Positions 1 to 6,780 of a stretch of DNA of 13,037 nucleotides are shown here, one piece after another. The position numbers were made by a program, and so were the translations under genes. Under the pieces are notes generated by a model, which saw only the letters and a program-made list of their open reading frames with translations, was not told the DNA's origin and searched no databases. Positions within the stretch are counted from its first letter, which is position 1, and each line of letters opens with the position of its first letter. The stretch is from Micromonosporaceae bacterium (GTDB lineage Bacteria; Actinomycetota; Actinomycetes; Mycobacteriales; Micromonosporaceae), in NCBI GenBank assembly GCA_019690055.1, contig JADGGF010000069.1, positions 1 to 13,037 on the forward strand, in the 5' to 3' direction.

Positions 1-2
1 CT

Positions 3-78
3 GTGTCAGGAAGGACGCCCTCCTGACGTTTTCTGCCCAGGAAGGACGCCCTACAGACACCTGATGCCTTCCTGACAC
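3..78. repeat. Compound intergenic repeat, direct and inverted copies
   Basis: A 15-base sequence, CAGGAAGGACGCCCT, occurs at 7-21 and again at 38-52, a period of 31 bases. A perfect 12-base inverted repeat joins GTGTCAGGAAGG (3-14) to CCTTCCTGACAC (67-78). A shorter hairpin pairs GTCAGGA (5-11) with TCCTGAC (21-27). The cluster begins 14 bases beyond the stop codon of the MHYT gene, so on the minus strand it could fold as a terminator or RNA-stabilising structure. There is no T-run after the stem. I recall similar AAGG/CCTT intergenic repeats in Micromonosporaceae but cannot verify that here. The cluster may continue left of the window. Confidence 0.75.
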
Positions 79-91
79 GAAAGGAGGGGGC

Positions 92-982
92 TCAGCGGCT
101 GGGGCGGACGCCGAAGGCGCCGGCGATCCGGCTGCCGGGACGGGTCTGGCCGGCCGATCCCGGCGCGCCCGCCAACCCCGCCCGCGCGCCCGGCGCCGCC
201 TCCGCGAGCAGGCGGCGGGTCAGGGCATCCGTCCCCGACTCCGACCCGGACCCCGCGTCGTCCATCCCGCCGCGGCTGATCAGCGCGGTCAGCAGCACGA
301 TGACCACGAGGATCACGAACAGCGCGATGGGCGCGACGAAGTAGATCGGCATGAGACCGGTGACCGGCCCGGGCGACGGGTCGGGCTCGACGCTCATGGC
401 GAACATTCCGGTGAAGTGCATGCCGTTGACCGCCACGCCCATGACCAGCGCGGCGATGAGGATCATCGAACCCCGTCGCACGGCGACCGTGAACCACAGC
501 GCGACCGTGGCGGCGACCACCGCGATGGCGATCGATGCCGCCACCAGCGACTGGTCATAGTGGACGATGGCCGGCATCCGCATCGCGGCCATCCCGGTGT
601 AGTGCATCGCGGCGACACCGAGGCCTGTGATGACCCCACCCATGATGATCTTGACGGGGCCGGGCTGGCCGAAACCGGCGATGAACACCCCGATACCGAC
701 CACGACGACGGCGGTGAGCCAGCTCGCCACCGTGGTGGCAATGTCGTAGCGGATGGGGATTCCGGGCACGCTGAAGCCGAGCATCGCCATGAAGTGCATG
801 ACCCAGATGCCGGTCCCGCCGATCGACCAGGCTGCCAGCAGCAGCCACCGGGCGCGGCGCTTCGAGTCCTCCATGGCTCGGGCCCGGGCCGTGCAGACCA
901 GGCCCAGCAGCGAACCCAGCACCGACAGCGCGTAGGAGAGCGTCGGCGTCACCACGCCGTACGAGAAATGATCGATGGGCAT
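92..982 (-). CDS. MHYT-domain integral membrane sensor protein
   Basis: This 296-residue protein has about seven membrane helices (roughly residues 14-32, 47-70, 82-104, 114-134, 144-167, 174-197 and 211-235). It carries three copies of the MHYT signature: MHFM at 62, MHYT at 126 and MHFT at 188, each followed by a methionine a few residues later. The MHYT family is thought to bind a metal, probably copper, and to sense a diatomic gas or redox state at the outer membrane face. Many members carry GGDEF, EAL or kinase output domains. This one ends in an Ala/Gly/Arg-rich tail of about 55 residues with no recognisable output domain, so its partner is unknown. An ATG eight codons upstream (1006) is possible, but the ATG at 982 follows GGAGG by six bases and begins MPIDHFSYG, so I prefer it. 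It lies downstream of helY on the same strand, separated by 293 bases with repeats, so it is probably its own transcription unit. Confidence 0.9.
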   Translation of the reverse strand: MPIDHFSYGVVTPTLSYALSVLGSLLGLVCTARARAMEDSKRRARWLLLAAWSIGGTGIWVMHFMAMLGFSVPGIPIRYDIATTVASWLTAVVVVGIGVFIAGFGQPGPVKIIMGGVITGLGVAAMHYTGMAAMRMPAIVHYDQSLVAASIAIAVVAATVALWFTVAVRRGSMILIAALVMGVAVNGMHFTGMFAMSVEPDPSPGPVTGLMPIYFVAPIALFVILVVIVLLTALISRGGMDDAGSGSESGTDALTRRLLAEAAPGARAGLAGAPGSAGQTRPGSRIAGAFGVRPSR

Positions 983-988
983 GAGGGG

Positions 989-993
989 CCTCC
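989..993 (-). promoter_or_regulatory. Ribosome binding site deciding the MHYT start
   Basis: GGAGG on the minus strand ends six bases before the ATG at 982. The alternative ATG at 1006 has no comparable purine tract at the right distance, so this site decides the start. Confidence 0.7.
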
Positions 994-1029
994 GGCACGC
1001 CTCCATGGGCGCATGTACCGCCGCTGATC

Positions 1030-1052
1030 AAAAACCGCTGGCTCCACGCGGT
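1030..1052 (-). terminator. Terminator-like hairpin with T-run
   Basis: On the minus strand ACCGC (1052-1048), a nine-base loop and GCGGT (1038-1034) form a five-base-pair stem that runs directly into five T residues (1034-1030). This is the shape of a short intrinsic terminator, uncommon in such GC-rich DNA. It lies about 220 bases after the helY stop and about 50 bases before the MHYT start. It could end read-through from helY or act as an attenuator in the MHYT leader. The stem is short, so this is tentative. The rest of 983-1198 shows little else: a 10-base direct repeat AGCGCGACCG (1053-1062 and 1126-1135) and a six-base-pair hairpin at 1154-1168, but no convincing promoter. Confidence 0.35.
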
Positions 1053-1198
1053 AGCGCGACCGCCAGCATCCCCCCGCACGCGGCATCCTGCCCAACGCCG
1101 GCCGGGATGGCAAGTAACGCGCCGCAGCGCGACCGGGTTGGATACATAACTGCCACCGCGCGGCGGTGACACCCCGCTGCGAGGGTGGCGTCGCCGTG

Positions 1199-1270
1199 CC
1201 GGAATAGGCTCCCTTACACCGAAAAGGCTCTTTATTTACAGCGAAAAGGGTCCTTATCGACCGCGAAAGG
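1199..1270. repeat. Tandem 22-base intergenic repeat, about four units
   Basis: The core CGAAAAGG occurs at 1220-1227 and 1242-1249, CGAAAGG at 1264-1270, and a degenerate form (CGGAATAGG) near 1200. The spacing is 22 bases, about two helical turns. Each core is followed by a pyrimidine stretch such as GTCCTTAT or CTCTTTAT, so every unit contains a small AAGG/CCTT dyad. The array stops six bases from the helY stop codon and lies between helY and the MHYT gene. It is markedly AT-richer than its surroundings. It could be an mRNA 3'-end element of helY, a protein-binding array or a dispersed repeat family. Confidence 0.7.
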
Positions 1271-1275
1271 TGCCG

Positions 1276-4113
1276 CTACACGGTGGTGGCGTAGGCCAGC
1301 ACGCCGCGCTGGAGGGTGTCGATGGCGGCGGTGGCCCGCTCCCGCATCGCCGGGTCGTTGGTGGCCTGGGCGATCTGGCCGAGCAGGTCCACCACCTGTC
1401 GCGCCCACCGGACGAAGTCGCCGGCCGGCATCTCCGCCTCCACCCCGCTGGCGAGCACCTTCGCCAGGCTCTCCCCCCGGGCCCAGCGGTAGATCGGCCA
1501 GACGAAGCCCAGGTCGGGCTCGCGGGTCAGCGACAGGCCATGCTCGGCCTCGGCCGCGGCCAACTCCTGCCAGACGTCCAGCGTCGCCGCGATCGCCGTA
1601 CCCACCGGACCGCGGGGCACGTTGGCCGCCTCCTCGGTCTCCCGGCGTGCCTCGTAGACCACGACCGACACGACGGCGGCCAGCTCGGCCGGCTGCAGGT
1701 CGTTCCACACGCCACGGCGCAGGCACTCGGCCACGAGCAGGTCGGCCTCGCTCCAGATCCGGGACAGGAGGCGGCCCGCCTCGGTCACGGTCGTCGGGGC
1801 GGGCGGAACACGCCGCTCGCCACCCGGGCCACCCCGATCCCGGCCGCTCCGCCCGCCCGGTCGGCGCAGCGCGGCCTCGACGTCGTCGGCGGGTGGCGAG
1901 GTCTCGGGGCCGGCCAGGTAGCCCCGCTCGGTCAGCAACAGGCAGACCTGGTCAAAGGTCCGGGCGAGCGAGCCCGTACGGCTCTCGACCTTCTCCCGCA
2001 GGCCGCTCGTCTCGCGCTCGAGCCGGGCCCGCCGCTCCGCCCAGCGGGCGTGCTCCTCGCGGTCCGGGCACGCGTGGCAGGGGTGGCGACGCAGCTCGTG
2101 GCGCAGCGCCAGCAGCTCCTCGTCCTCGCCGGTGCCGCGGTGGGCCCGACCGGCGCGGCGGGGGATCTCCCCCGAGGCCACCAGCGACCGTACGGTGGCG
2201 GCGAGGTCGCGCCGCTCACGCGGCGAGCGGTGGTTGAAGTGCTTGGGCACCCGGACGCGGGCCAGCGCCTCGACCGGGGCCACGAACTCGGCTGCGGCCA
2301 GCCGACCGGCCCAGCGGTCCTCGGTGAGCACCAGCGGTCGCGGCTCCCCGAGCCGACCGCCGTCGCCGGGGTCGAGCACCACGGCGAGCCCGGCCCGCCG
2401 GCCGGAGGGCACCCGGATCACGTCACCGACCCGGAGCTTCTGCAGCGAGTCGACCGCCGCCGCCCGCCGGGCCGCGACCGAGCTGCGGTGCAGCGCCTTC
2501 TCCCGCTCGGCGATGCGTTGCCGGATCGCGAAGTACTCGGCGAAGTCGCCCAGGTCGCAGGCCATCTCCACCGTGTGGGCGGCGATGGCCTCCTCGTTGC
2601 GCTTGACCTGGCGGGCTAGGCCGACCACCGACCGGTCCGCCTGGAACTGGGCGAACGACGACTCGAGCAGCTCCCGGGCCGCCGGGCCGCCGACCGACCC
2701 GACCAGGTTGACCGCCATGTTGTACGACGGCCGGAAGCTGGAGCGCAGCGGGTAGGTGCGGGTCGAGGCGAGGCCGGCCACGTGCCGCGGGTCCACGTCG
2801 GGGGTCCACACCACAACCGCGTGCCCCTCGATGTCGATGCCGCGGCGGCCGGCCCGCCCGGTGAGCTGGGTGTACTCGCCCGGGGTCAGGTCGACGTGGG
2901 CCTCGCCGTTGAACTTCACCAGGCGTTCCAGCACCACGCACCGGGCCGGCATGTTGATCCCCAGCGCCAGGGTCTCGGTGGCGAAGACGGCCTTGACCAG
3001 GCCGCGGACGAACAGCTCCTCCACGACCTCCTTGAAGGTGGGCAGCAGCCCGGCGTGATGGGCGGCCAGCCCGCGTTCGAGGCCGTCCAGCCACTCCCAG
3101 TAGCCCAGCACCGTCAAGTCCTCGGACGGGATGGCGGCGGTGCGGCTCTCCACGATGCGCCGGATCTCGGCCCGCTCGGCCGGGTCGGTCAGCCGCAGTC
3201 CGGCGTGCAGGCACTGCTGGACCGCCGCGTCGCAGCCGGCCCGGCTGAAGATGAACATGATCGCGGGCAGCAGGCCCTCGCGGTCGAGGCGCTCCACGAT
3301 CTCGGGACGACTGGGGCCCTGGTACCGCCGCCCCCGGCCCCGCCAGCGCTGCTCGTCGATCCGGCGGCTCAGCTCCCGGGTGTAGCGCAGCAACTCGGGG
3401 TGCACCTCGTGCGCCTTGGCCGCCGCCGAGTCGTGGAAGAGGTCGAACATGCGCCGGCCGACCAGCATGTGCTGCCACAGCGGCACGGGCCGGTGCTCGG
3501 TGACCACTACCCGGGTCTGGCCCCGTACGGTGACCAGCCACTCGGCGAACTCCTCGGCGTTGGAGACGGTCGCCGACAGCGAGACCAGCGTAACGCTGGC
3601 CGGCAGGTGGATGATCACCTCCTCCCACACGGCACCCCGGAACCGGTCTGCCAGGTAGTGCACCTCGTCCATCACCACGTACGCGAGGTCGCGCAGGGCG
3701 GGCGAGCCGACGTAGAGCATGTTGCGCAGCACCTCGGTGGTCATCACCACCACCGGGGCGTCCCCGTTGATCGCGTTGTCGCCGGTGAGCAGGCCGACCT
3801 TCTCGGCCCCGTGCACGCGGACGAGGTCGTTGTACTTCTGGTTCGACAGGGCCTTGATCGGGGTCGTGTAGAAGCACTTGCGGCCCTGGCGCAGCGCCAG
3901 GAACACCGCGAACTCGCCCACGACCGTCTTACCGGCCCCGGTCGGCGCGCAGACGAGCACCCCGCTGCCCTCCTCCAGGGCCTCACACGCCTCGCGCTGG
4001 AACGGGTCGAGCTCGAACTCCAGCTCTTGCGCGAACGCGGTGAGGGCGGGGAAGCGGGCGGCCAGCTCGGCCCGCCGGCGAGCCGCCGCATACCGCTCGG
4101 CGGGGCTGGTCAT
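1276..4113 (-). CDS. helY: Ski2/Mtr4-like ATP-dependent helicase HelY
   Basis: This 945-residue superfamily 2 helicase unwinds nucleic acid with ATP; relatives in the Ski2/Mtr4 group act on RNA. Motifs run in order: Walker A APTGAGKT (56-63), Ia TPIKALSNQK (84-93), TTEVLRNML (125-133), II DEVH (149-152), III SLSAT (178-182), V ATETLALGINMPAR (378-391) and VI QLTGRAGRRG (416-425). A beta-barrel-like insert lies near 555-620, a CHAC cysteine pair near 679-682, a Gly/Arg/Pro-rich linker near 745-775 and a DSHCT-type C-terminal domain near 775-940. Length is close to M. tuberculosis HelY (about 906). The reading frame extends upstream to a TTG at 4212, but the ATG at 4113 (MTSPAERYAAARRRAEL) is preferred. 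It has a -10 element seven bases upstream, and the extra N-terminal residues look like translated spacer. The gene order tatC-dagK-helY supports the name; the in vivo substrate is not shown by the sequence. Confidence 0.93.
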   Translation of the reverse strand: MTSPAERYAAARRRAELAARFPALTAFAQELEFELDPFQREACEALEEGSGVLVCAPTGAGKTVVGEFAVFLALRQGRKCFYTTPIKALSNQKYNDLVRVHGAEKVGLLTGDNAINGDAPVVVMTTEVLRNMLYVGSPALRDLAYVVMDEVHYLADRFRGAVWEEVIIHLPASVTLVSLSATVSNAEEFAEWLVTVRGQTRVVVTEHRPVPLWQHMLVGRRMFDLFHDSAAAKAHEVHPELLRYTRELSRRIDEQRWRGRGRRYQGPSRPEIVERLDREGLLPAIMFIFSRAGCDAAVQQCLHAGLRLTDPAERAEIRRIVESRTAAIPSEDLTVLGYWEWLDGLERGLAAHHAGLLPTFKEVVEELFVRGLVKAVFATETLALGINMPARCVVLERLVKFNGEAHVDLTPGEYTQLTGRAGRRGIDIEGHAVVVWTPDVDPRHVAGLASTRTYPLRSSFRPSYNMAVNLVGSVGGPAARELLESSFAQFQADRSVVGLARQVKRNEEAIAAHTVEMACDLGDFAEYFAIRQRIAEREKALHRSSVAARRAAAVDSLQKLRVGDVIRVPSGRRAGLAVVLDPGDGGRLGEPRPLVLTEDRWAGRLAAAEFVAPVEALARVRVPKHFNHRSPRERRDLAATVRSLVASGEIPRRAGRAHRGTGEDEELLALRHELRRHPCHACPDREEHARWAERRARLERETSGLREKVESRTGSLARTFDQVCLLLTERGYLAGPETSPPADDVEAALRRPGGRSGRDRGGPGGERRVPPAPTTVTEAGRLLSRIWSEADLLVAECLRRGVWNDLQPAELAAVVSVVVYEARRETEEAANVPRGPVGTAIAATLDVWQELAAAEAEHGLSLTREPDLGFVWPIYRWARGESLAKVLASGVEAEMPAGDFVRWARQVVDLLGQIAQATNDPAMRERATAAIDTLQRGVLAYATTV

Positions 4114-4120
4114 ACCAGGA

Positions 4121-4126
4121 AGGCTA
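4121..4126 (-). promoter_or_regulatory. Candidate -10 element, leaderless helY
   Basis: TAGCCT on the minus strand fits the actinobacterial TAnnnT -10 pattern and is followed by seven bases and then the helY ATG. No Shine-Dalgarno sequence is present, so transcription probably starts at or next to the ATG. No convincing -35 is visible at 16-18 bases spacing. Confidence 0.55.
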
Positions 4127-4196
4127 TCCGGTGACCGCGCGGCGATGACGGCGAGCGCCGGTACGCCCGCCCCAGGGCCGGATGGCAGGGCCAGCC

Positions 4197-4209
4197 GGGC
4201 CTCAGGCCC
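4197..4209 (-). terminator. Small GC hairpin after dagK
   Basis: GGGCC (4197-4201) and GGCCC (4205-4209) form a five-base-pair stem with a three-base loop, 18 bases beyond the dagK stop codon. No T-run follows, so it is at best a weak terminator or a pause site before helY. The rest of the 114-base gap holds the helY -10 element. Confidence 0.3.
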
Positions 4210-4227
4210 CAACTCGGTGGGTGTTCG

Positions 4228-5208
4228 TCAGACGAGCACGTGCAGCGCGGCGGGCACGGCCGTGATGGTGAGCGGCAGCGGTCTGATCCGCTCGCCGTCG
4301 GCGTAGCCCACGATCACGTCCGCCCCGTCGCGCGACCGGCTCCCACCCCGCCCGGACGGACGCGGCAGGGTTTCGATCGTCACGCTGCGGGTGCGGTAGG
4401 CGCGTACCGCCGGGTGGCGCACGTGGGCGCCGCGGAACACGCTCGGGTAGAGCCGGATGAGGGTCAGGCGGCTGACCGGGTCGGCAACGATCACGTCGAG
4501 CAGGCCGTCGGTCGGCTCAGCGTCGGGGCACATGCGCAGGCCACCGCCGTAGGAGGGTGTGTTGCCGACCGCGACCAGGCACGCCGGCTGTTCCAGCACC
4601 GTGTCGTCGAGCGTGATCCGGTAGTGCCGCGGGTCCATGCTGATCAGCTCGGCCAGGACGGCCAGGTCGTAGCGGCGGCGCCCCTTGGGCCAGCGCATCG
4701 CGTTCGCCCGCTCGTTGACCAGCGCGTCGAAGCCGGCGGCGAGCACCGCCCCGAACCACCAGGACGACCCGCCGGCCACCGGGCCACCCGCCCGGTCCGG
4801 CTCCGCGGTCGAGCCGGGGGCGATCTGCGCCAGGTCGATGGTGGTGCGCCGACCCTCGTCCAGCGCGCGGGCGATCGTCCGGCCGGCGGCGGCGAGGTCG
4901 AGCGGGACACCGAGCGAGCGGGCGAAGTCGTTGCCGGTGCCGGTGGGGACGACACCGAGCCCCACTTCGGTGCCGGCGACCGCCTGCAGTCCTAAGTGGA
5001 CGGTACCGTCGCCGCCGATGACGACCAGGGCATCGATCCCGTCCGCGACCGCCCGCCGGCTCGCCGCCGCAGCCTCGTCCCGGGAAGTGGCATCGATTGC
5101 TTTCACAACATGCCCGGCCTCGGCCAATGCCCGCAGGGCGGACGTGACACCGTCGCGATGCCGGCCGCGCCCCGCCGTCGGGTTACGCAGCACGGCGACC
5201 GTGCTCAC
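4228..5208 (-). CDS. Diacylglycerol/lipid kinase, YegS/DagK family
   Basis: This 326-residue protein belongs to the DAGK catalytic superfamily, which phosphorylates diacylglycerol or a related lipid with ATP at the inner face of the membrane. Visible motifs are RNPTAG (8-13), the nucleotide-binding GGDGTV (65-70), PTGTGNDFAR (88-97) and the C-terminal-lobe stretch GNTPSYGGGLRMCPDAEPTDG (215-235), where the acidic residues fit the conserved metal and structural region. There are no membrane helices. The start is a GTG inside the tatC stop region: GTG (5208-5206) and TGA (5207-5205) share GTGA, so translation is probably coupled to tatC. Mycobacterium lacks a gene here as I recall, while Streptomyces and relatives have one. 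The exact lipid substrate (diacylglycerol, ceramide-like or polyprenyl lipid) cannot be told from sequence. Confidence 0.9.
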   Translation of the reverse strand: MSTVAVLRNPTAGRGRHRDGVTSALRALAEAGHVVKAIDATSRDEAAAASRRAVADGIDALVVIGGDGTVHLGLQAVAGTEVGLGVVPTGTGNDFARSLGVPLDLAAAGRTIARALDEGRRTTIDLAQIAPGSTAEPDRAGGPVAGGSSWWFGAVLAAGFDALVNERANAMRWPKGRRRYDLAVLAELISMDPRHYRITLDDTVLEQPACLVAVGNTPSYGGGLRMCPDAEPTDGLLDVIVADPVSRLTLIRLYPSVFRGAHVRHPAVRAYRTRSVTIETLPRPSGRGGSRSRDGADVIVGYADGERIRPLPLTITAVPAALHVLV

Positions 5209-6098
5209 TGGTGCCGCTCGCTGTCAGGGTCGCCGTGCACACCCCACAGTGGAGCGTCCACAGGGGACACCGGCTCGATGGGGGACGCCTCGTCGTCGGC
5301 CACCGCCTCCCGCGCGGCCCGCTTGGCCCGCCGGGCGTCATTGAGGAAGGCCACGCCCACCGCGGCGAAGTAGAGCGCCGCGATCGCCACCGCCAGGATC
5401 GTCATGCCGAACGGGTCGGGCGTCGGGGTGACCAGCGCGGCGAAGAGGAACATCAGCAGCACCGCGGGACGCCACCAGCTGAGCATCCGTCGGGCGCTGA
5501 GCACGCCGGCGAAGTTGAGCATGAGCACCAACAGGGGCAGCTCGAGCCCGAGACCGAAGACGACCATCACCAACGTGACGAAGTCGAAGTAGCCGGTGAT
5601 GTCGAGCGTGAGCTGCAGGTCGGGGGTCAGGCCGAGGAAGATCGGGATGCTACGGCTGACCAGCTCGAAACCCAGCCACATGCCGGCCAGGAACAGCGGG
5701 GTCGCCACCGCCGCGAACGCGTACGTGTAGCGACGCTCGTGGCGGTGCAGCCCGGGCGCCACGAACGCCCAGAGCTGGTAGAGCCAGAGCGGCGCGGAGA
5801 TCGCCAGCCCGAGGTACAGCGCGATCTTGAGTTGGAGCATGAACGCGTCGAGCACTCCCGTCGCGTTCATGCGGCACTCTTGGGTGACCGAATGGGCCAG
5901 GGCGTAGTCGCAGTACGGCCGGAGGACGAAGGCCTGCACCTGGTCGGCGAAGAAGTACGCGATCACGGTACCGACGACGATCGCGAGGCAGGCCTTGGCC
6001 AGGCGGTTGCGCAGCTCGTAGATGTGCTCGATGAGCGTCATCGAGCCGTCGGCCGCGCGCTGGAAGTTCGACGGCCGGCGCCGCTTGAGCGGGCTCAC
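5205..6098 (-). CDS. tatC: Twin-arginine translocase subunit TatC
   Basis: TatC is the six-helix membrane receptor that binds twin-arginine signal peptides and recruits TatA to export folded proteins. This 297-residue copy shows the N-terminal signature HIYELRNRL (25-33), the first loop and helix FVAPGLHRHERR (112-123) and ALVTPTPDPFG (221-231), all typical of the family. Helices lie near 36-56, 88-110, 124-146, 170-198, 211-226 and 232-252. The hydrophilic C-terminal tail of about 45 residues is acidic and variable. The start is a GTG preceded by GGAGGGG at eight bases. tatA lies 39 bases upstream, and the downstream dagK overlaps by four bases, so tatA-tatC-dagK read as one operon. Confidence 0.96.
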   Translation of the reverse strand: MSPLKRRRPSNFQRAADGSMTLIEHIYELRNRLAKACLAIVVGTVIAYFFADQVQAFVLRPYCDYALAHSVTQECRMNATGVLDAFMLQLKIALYLGLAISAPLWLYQLWAFVAPGLHRHERRYTYAFAAVATPLFLAGMWLGFELVSRSIPIFLGLTPDLQLTLDITGYFDFVTLVMVVFGLGLELPLLVLMLNFAGVLSARRMLSWWRPAVLLMFLFAALVTPTPDPFGMTILAVAIAALYFAAVGVAFLNDARRAKRAAREAVADDEASPIEPVSPVDAPLWGVHGDPDSERHQ

Positions 6099-6106
6099 GG
6101 ACGGTG

Positions 6107-6113
6107 CCCCTCC
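6107..6113 (-). promoter_or_regulatory. Ribosome binding site of tatC
   Basis: GGAGGGG on the minus strand lies eight bases before the GTG at 6098 and decides the tatC start, which is not an ATG. Confidence 0.65.
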
Positions 6114-6137
6114 GGGCTCGCGGGGTGAGGAAGCGAC

Positions 6138-6392
6138 CTACTTGTCGCGCGTGGAGGTCGGGGACTCAGCGAGCGGCGACGGCTCGTCGTCGCTGATCGT
6201 CAACGGGGCCCGGGCGGTGCGCGGCTCCGCCTTGCTGGCGAGGTCGTCATCCATGAGCGTCCGGGTCTCGGCCTTGATGATCCGCAGCGAGCGACCCACC
6301 GACCGGGCGAGGTCGGGCAGACGCTTGGAGCCGAAGAGGAGCAGGACCACCAGCACCACGACGATGATGTGCCACGGCTTCAAACCAGGCAT
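6138..6392 (-). CDS. tatA: Sec-independent translocase protein TatA
   Basis: TatA forms the size-variable pore or membrane-thinning assembly of the Tat system. This 84-residue protein has the usual layout: one short N-terminal membrane helix (about residues 7-20), the FG hinge at 20-21 (FGSKRLPDLARSVGRSLR), an amphipathic helix to about residue 45, and a charged disordered tail. The ATG is preceded by GAGGTGG ending four bases upstream. It lies immediately before tatC with a 39-base gap. A separate TatB is not encoded in this window, which fits actinobacteria where tatB sits elsewhere. TatB identity is unlikely given its place next to tatC and its short length. Confidence 0.95.
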   Translation of the reverse strand: MPGLKPWHIIVVVLVVLLLFGSKRLPDLARSVGRSLRIIKAETRTLMDDDLASKAEPRTARAPLTISDDEPSPLAESPTSTRDK

Positions 6393-6416
6393 CGGTCCAC
6401 CTCACAAGGTCGTGGG

Positions 6417-6437
6417 TCTGAGGGCGCCGCCCCCAGA
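6417..6437. other. Hairpin in the tatA leader
   Basis: TCTG (6417-6420) with CAGA (6434-6437) and GGGC (6422-6425) with GCCC (6429-6432) form an eight-base-pair stem with one A/C mismatch and a three-base loop. It lies 13 bases upstream of the tatA ribosome binding site. If transcription starts near 6452, it falls in the mRNA leader and might affect translation. No known riboswitch class is recognised. Confidence 0.35.
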
Positions 6438-6458
6438 GCACTACGCAGGATGCGACCC

Positions 6459-6486
6459 ATCGTACGCGAGCTCCGGGTATTGGGAA
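6459..6486 (-). promoter_or_regulatory. Candidate promoter for tatA-tatC-dagK
   Basis: On the minus strand TACGAT (6464-6459) fits TAnnnT, and TTCCCA (6486-6481) lies 16 bases upstream as a weak -35. It falls in the 115-base gap between the small membrane protein gene and tatA, so tat genes may be transcribed independently of the paf genes. The predicted leader is about 60 bases. Confidence 0.4.
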
Positions 6487-6507
6487 CCTGGCCACATGAC
6501 AATCGGA

Positions 6508-6780
6508 TCACGAAAGATCGCCTTCAGCGGCCGCCGCCCGGCGGGCCGCCAGCACCTCGGCCTGTTCCCGCGCCCGCTCCTCCAGGGCCGCCAGCTGGTC
6601 CCGCAGCCCGTCGGCCCGGGCGGCCAGCCGCTCCAGATCCTCCCGCCGCCGGGCCAGGCGACGCAGGGTCCGACGCACGACGGGCGCCCGGCGCGTCAGC
6701 GGTGCCACGGCGGCGGCCACCAGGCCGATGCCGGCGACCACGAGCCCCACGCACACCCAGACCACGGCCGCGGTCGTCAC
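6508..6780 (-). CDS. Small membrane-anchored coiled-coil protein, unknown
   Basis: I do not recognise this 90-residue protein. It has one hydrophobic helix at residues 5-27, a basic stretch (RRAPVVRRTLRRLARRR, 30-46) and then a predicted coiled coil rich in Arg, Glu, Leu and Ala to about residue 84. The positive residues after the helix suggest that the coiled coil faces the cytoplasm. It starts at a GTG that overlaps the pafC stop as GTGA, so it is probably translated with pafC. It ends 115 bases before tatA. The overlap, the clear helix and the heptad-like pattern argue that it is real. It might be a partner of PafC or of the Tat system, but nothing in the sequence decides this. Confidence 0.75.
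   Translation of the reverse strand: MTTAAVVWVCVGLVVAGIGLVAAAVAPLTRRAPVVRRTLRRLARRREDLERLAARADGLRDQLAALEERAREQAEVLAARRAAAAEGDLS

Noticed and set aside
1..30. Possible adapter at the left window edge
   Set aside because: The first bases form part of a self-consistent genomic repeat and do not resemble the reverse complement of the adapter seen at the right end.
3..78. CRISPR-like array
   Set aside because: There are only two direct copies of 15 bases, no regular spacers of CRISPR length and no cas genes.
1154..1168. Six-base-pair hairpin as a terminator
   Set aside because: It has no T-run on either strand, and such GC stems are common by chance in this DNA.
2782..4134. Plus-strand open frame of 450 codons opposite helY
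   Set aside because: It is the complement of conserved helicase motifs and has no start signal or family resemblance. Similar shadows occur opposite tatC, pafC and rmlA.
4114..4212. Upstream TTG start adding 33 residues to HelY
   Set aside because: The added residues look like translated spacer. The -10 element and the family N-terminus favour the ATG at 4113.
6482..6500. TTGTCATGT on the minus strand, resembling the PafBC-dependent promoter motif TTGTCRGTG
   Set aside because: Only the first half matches, and no TAnnnT lies eight bases downstream, so it is not a credible PafBC site.
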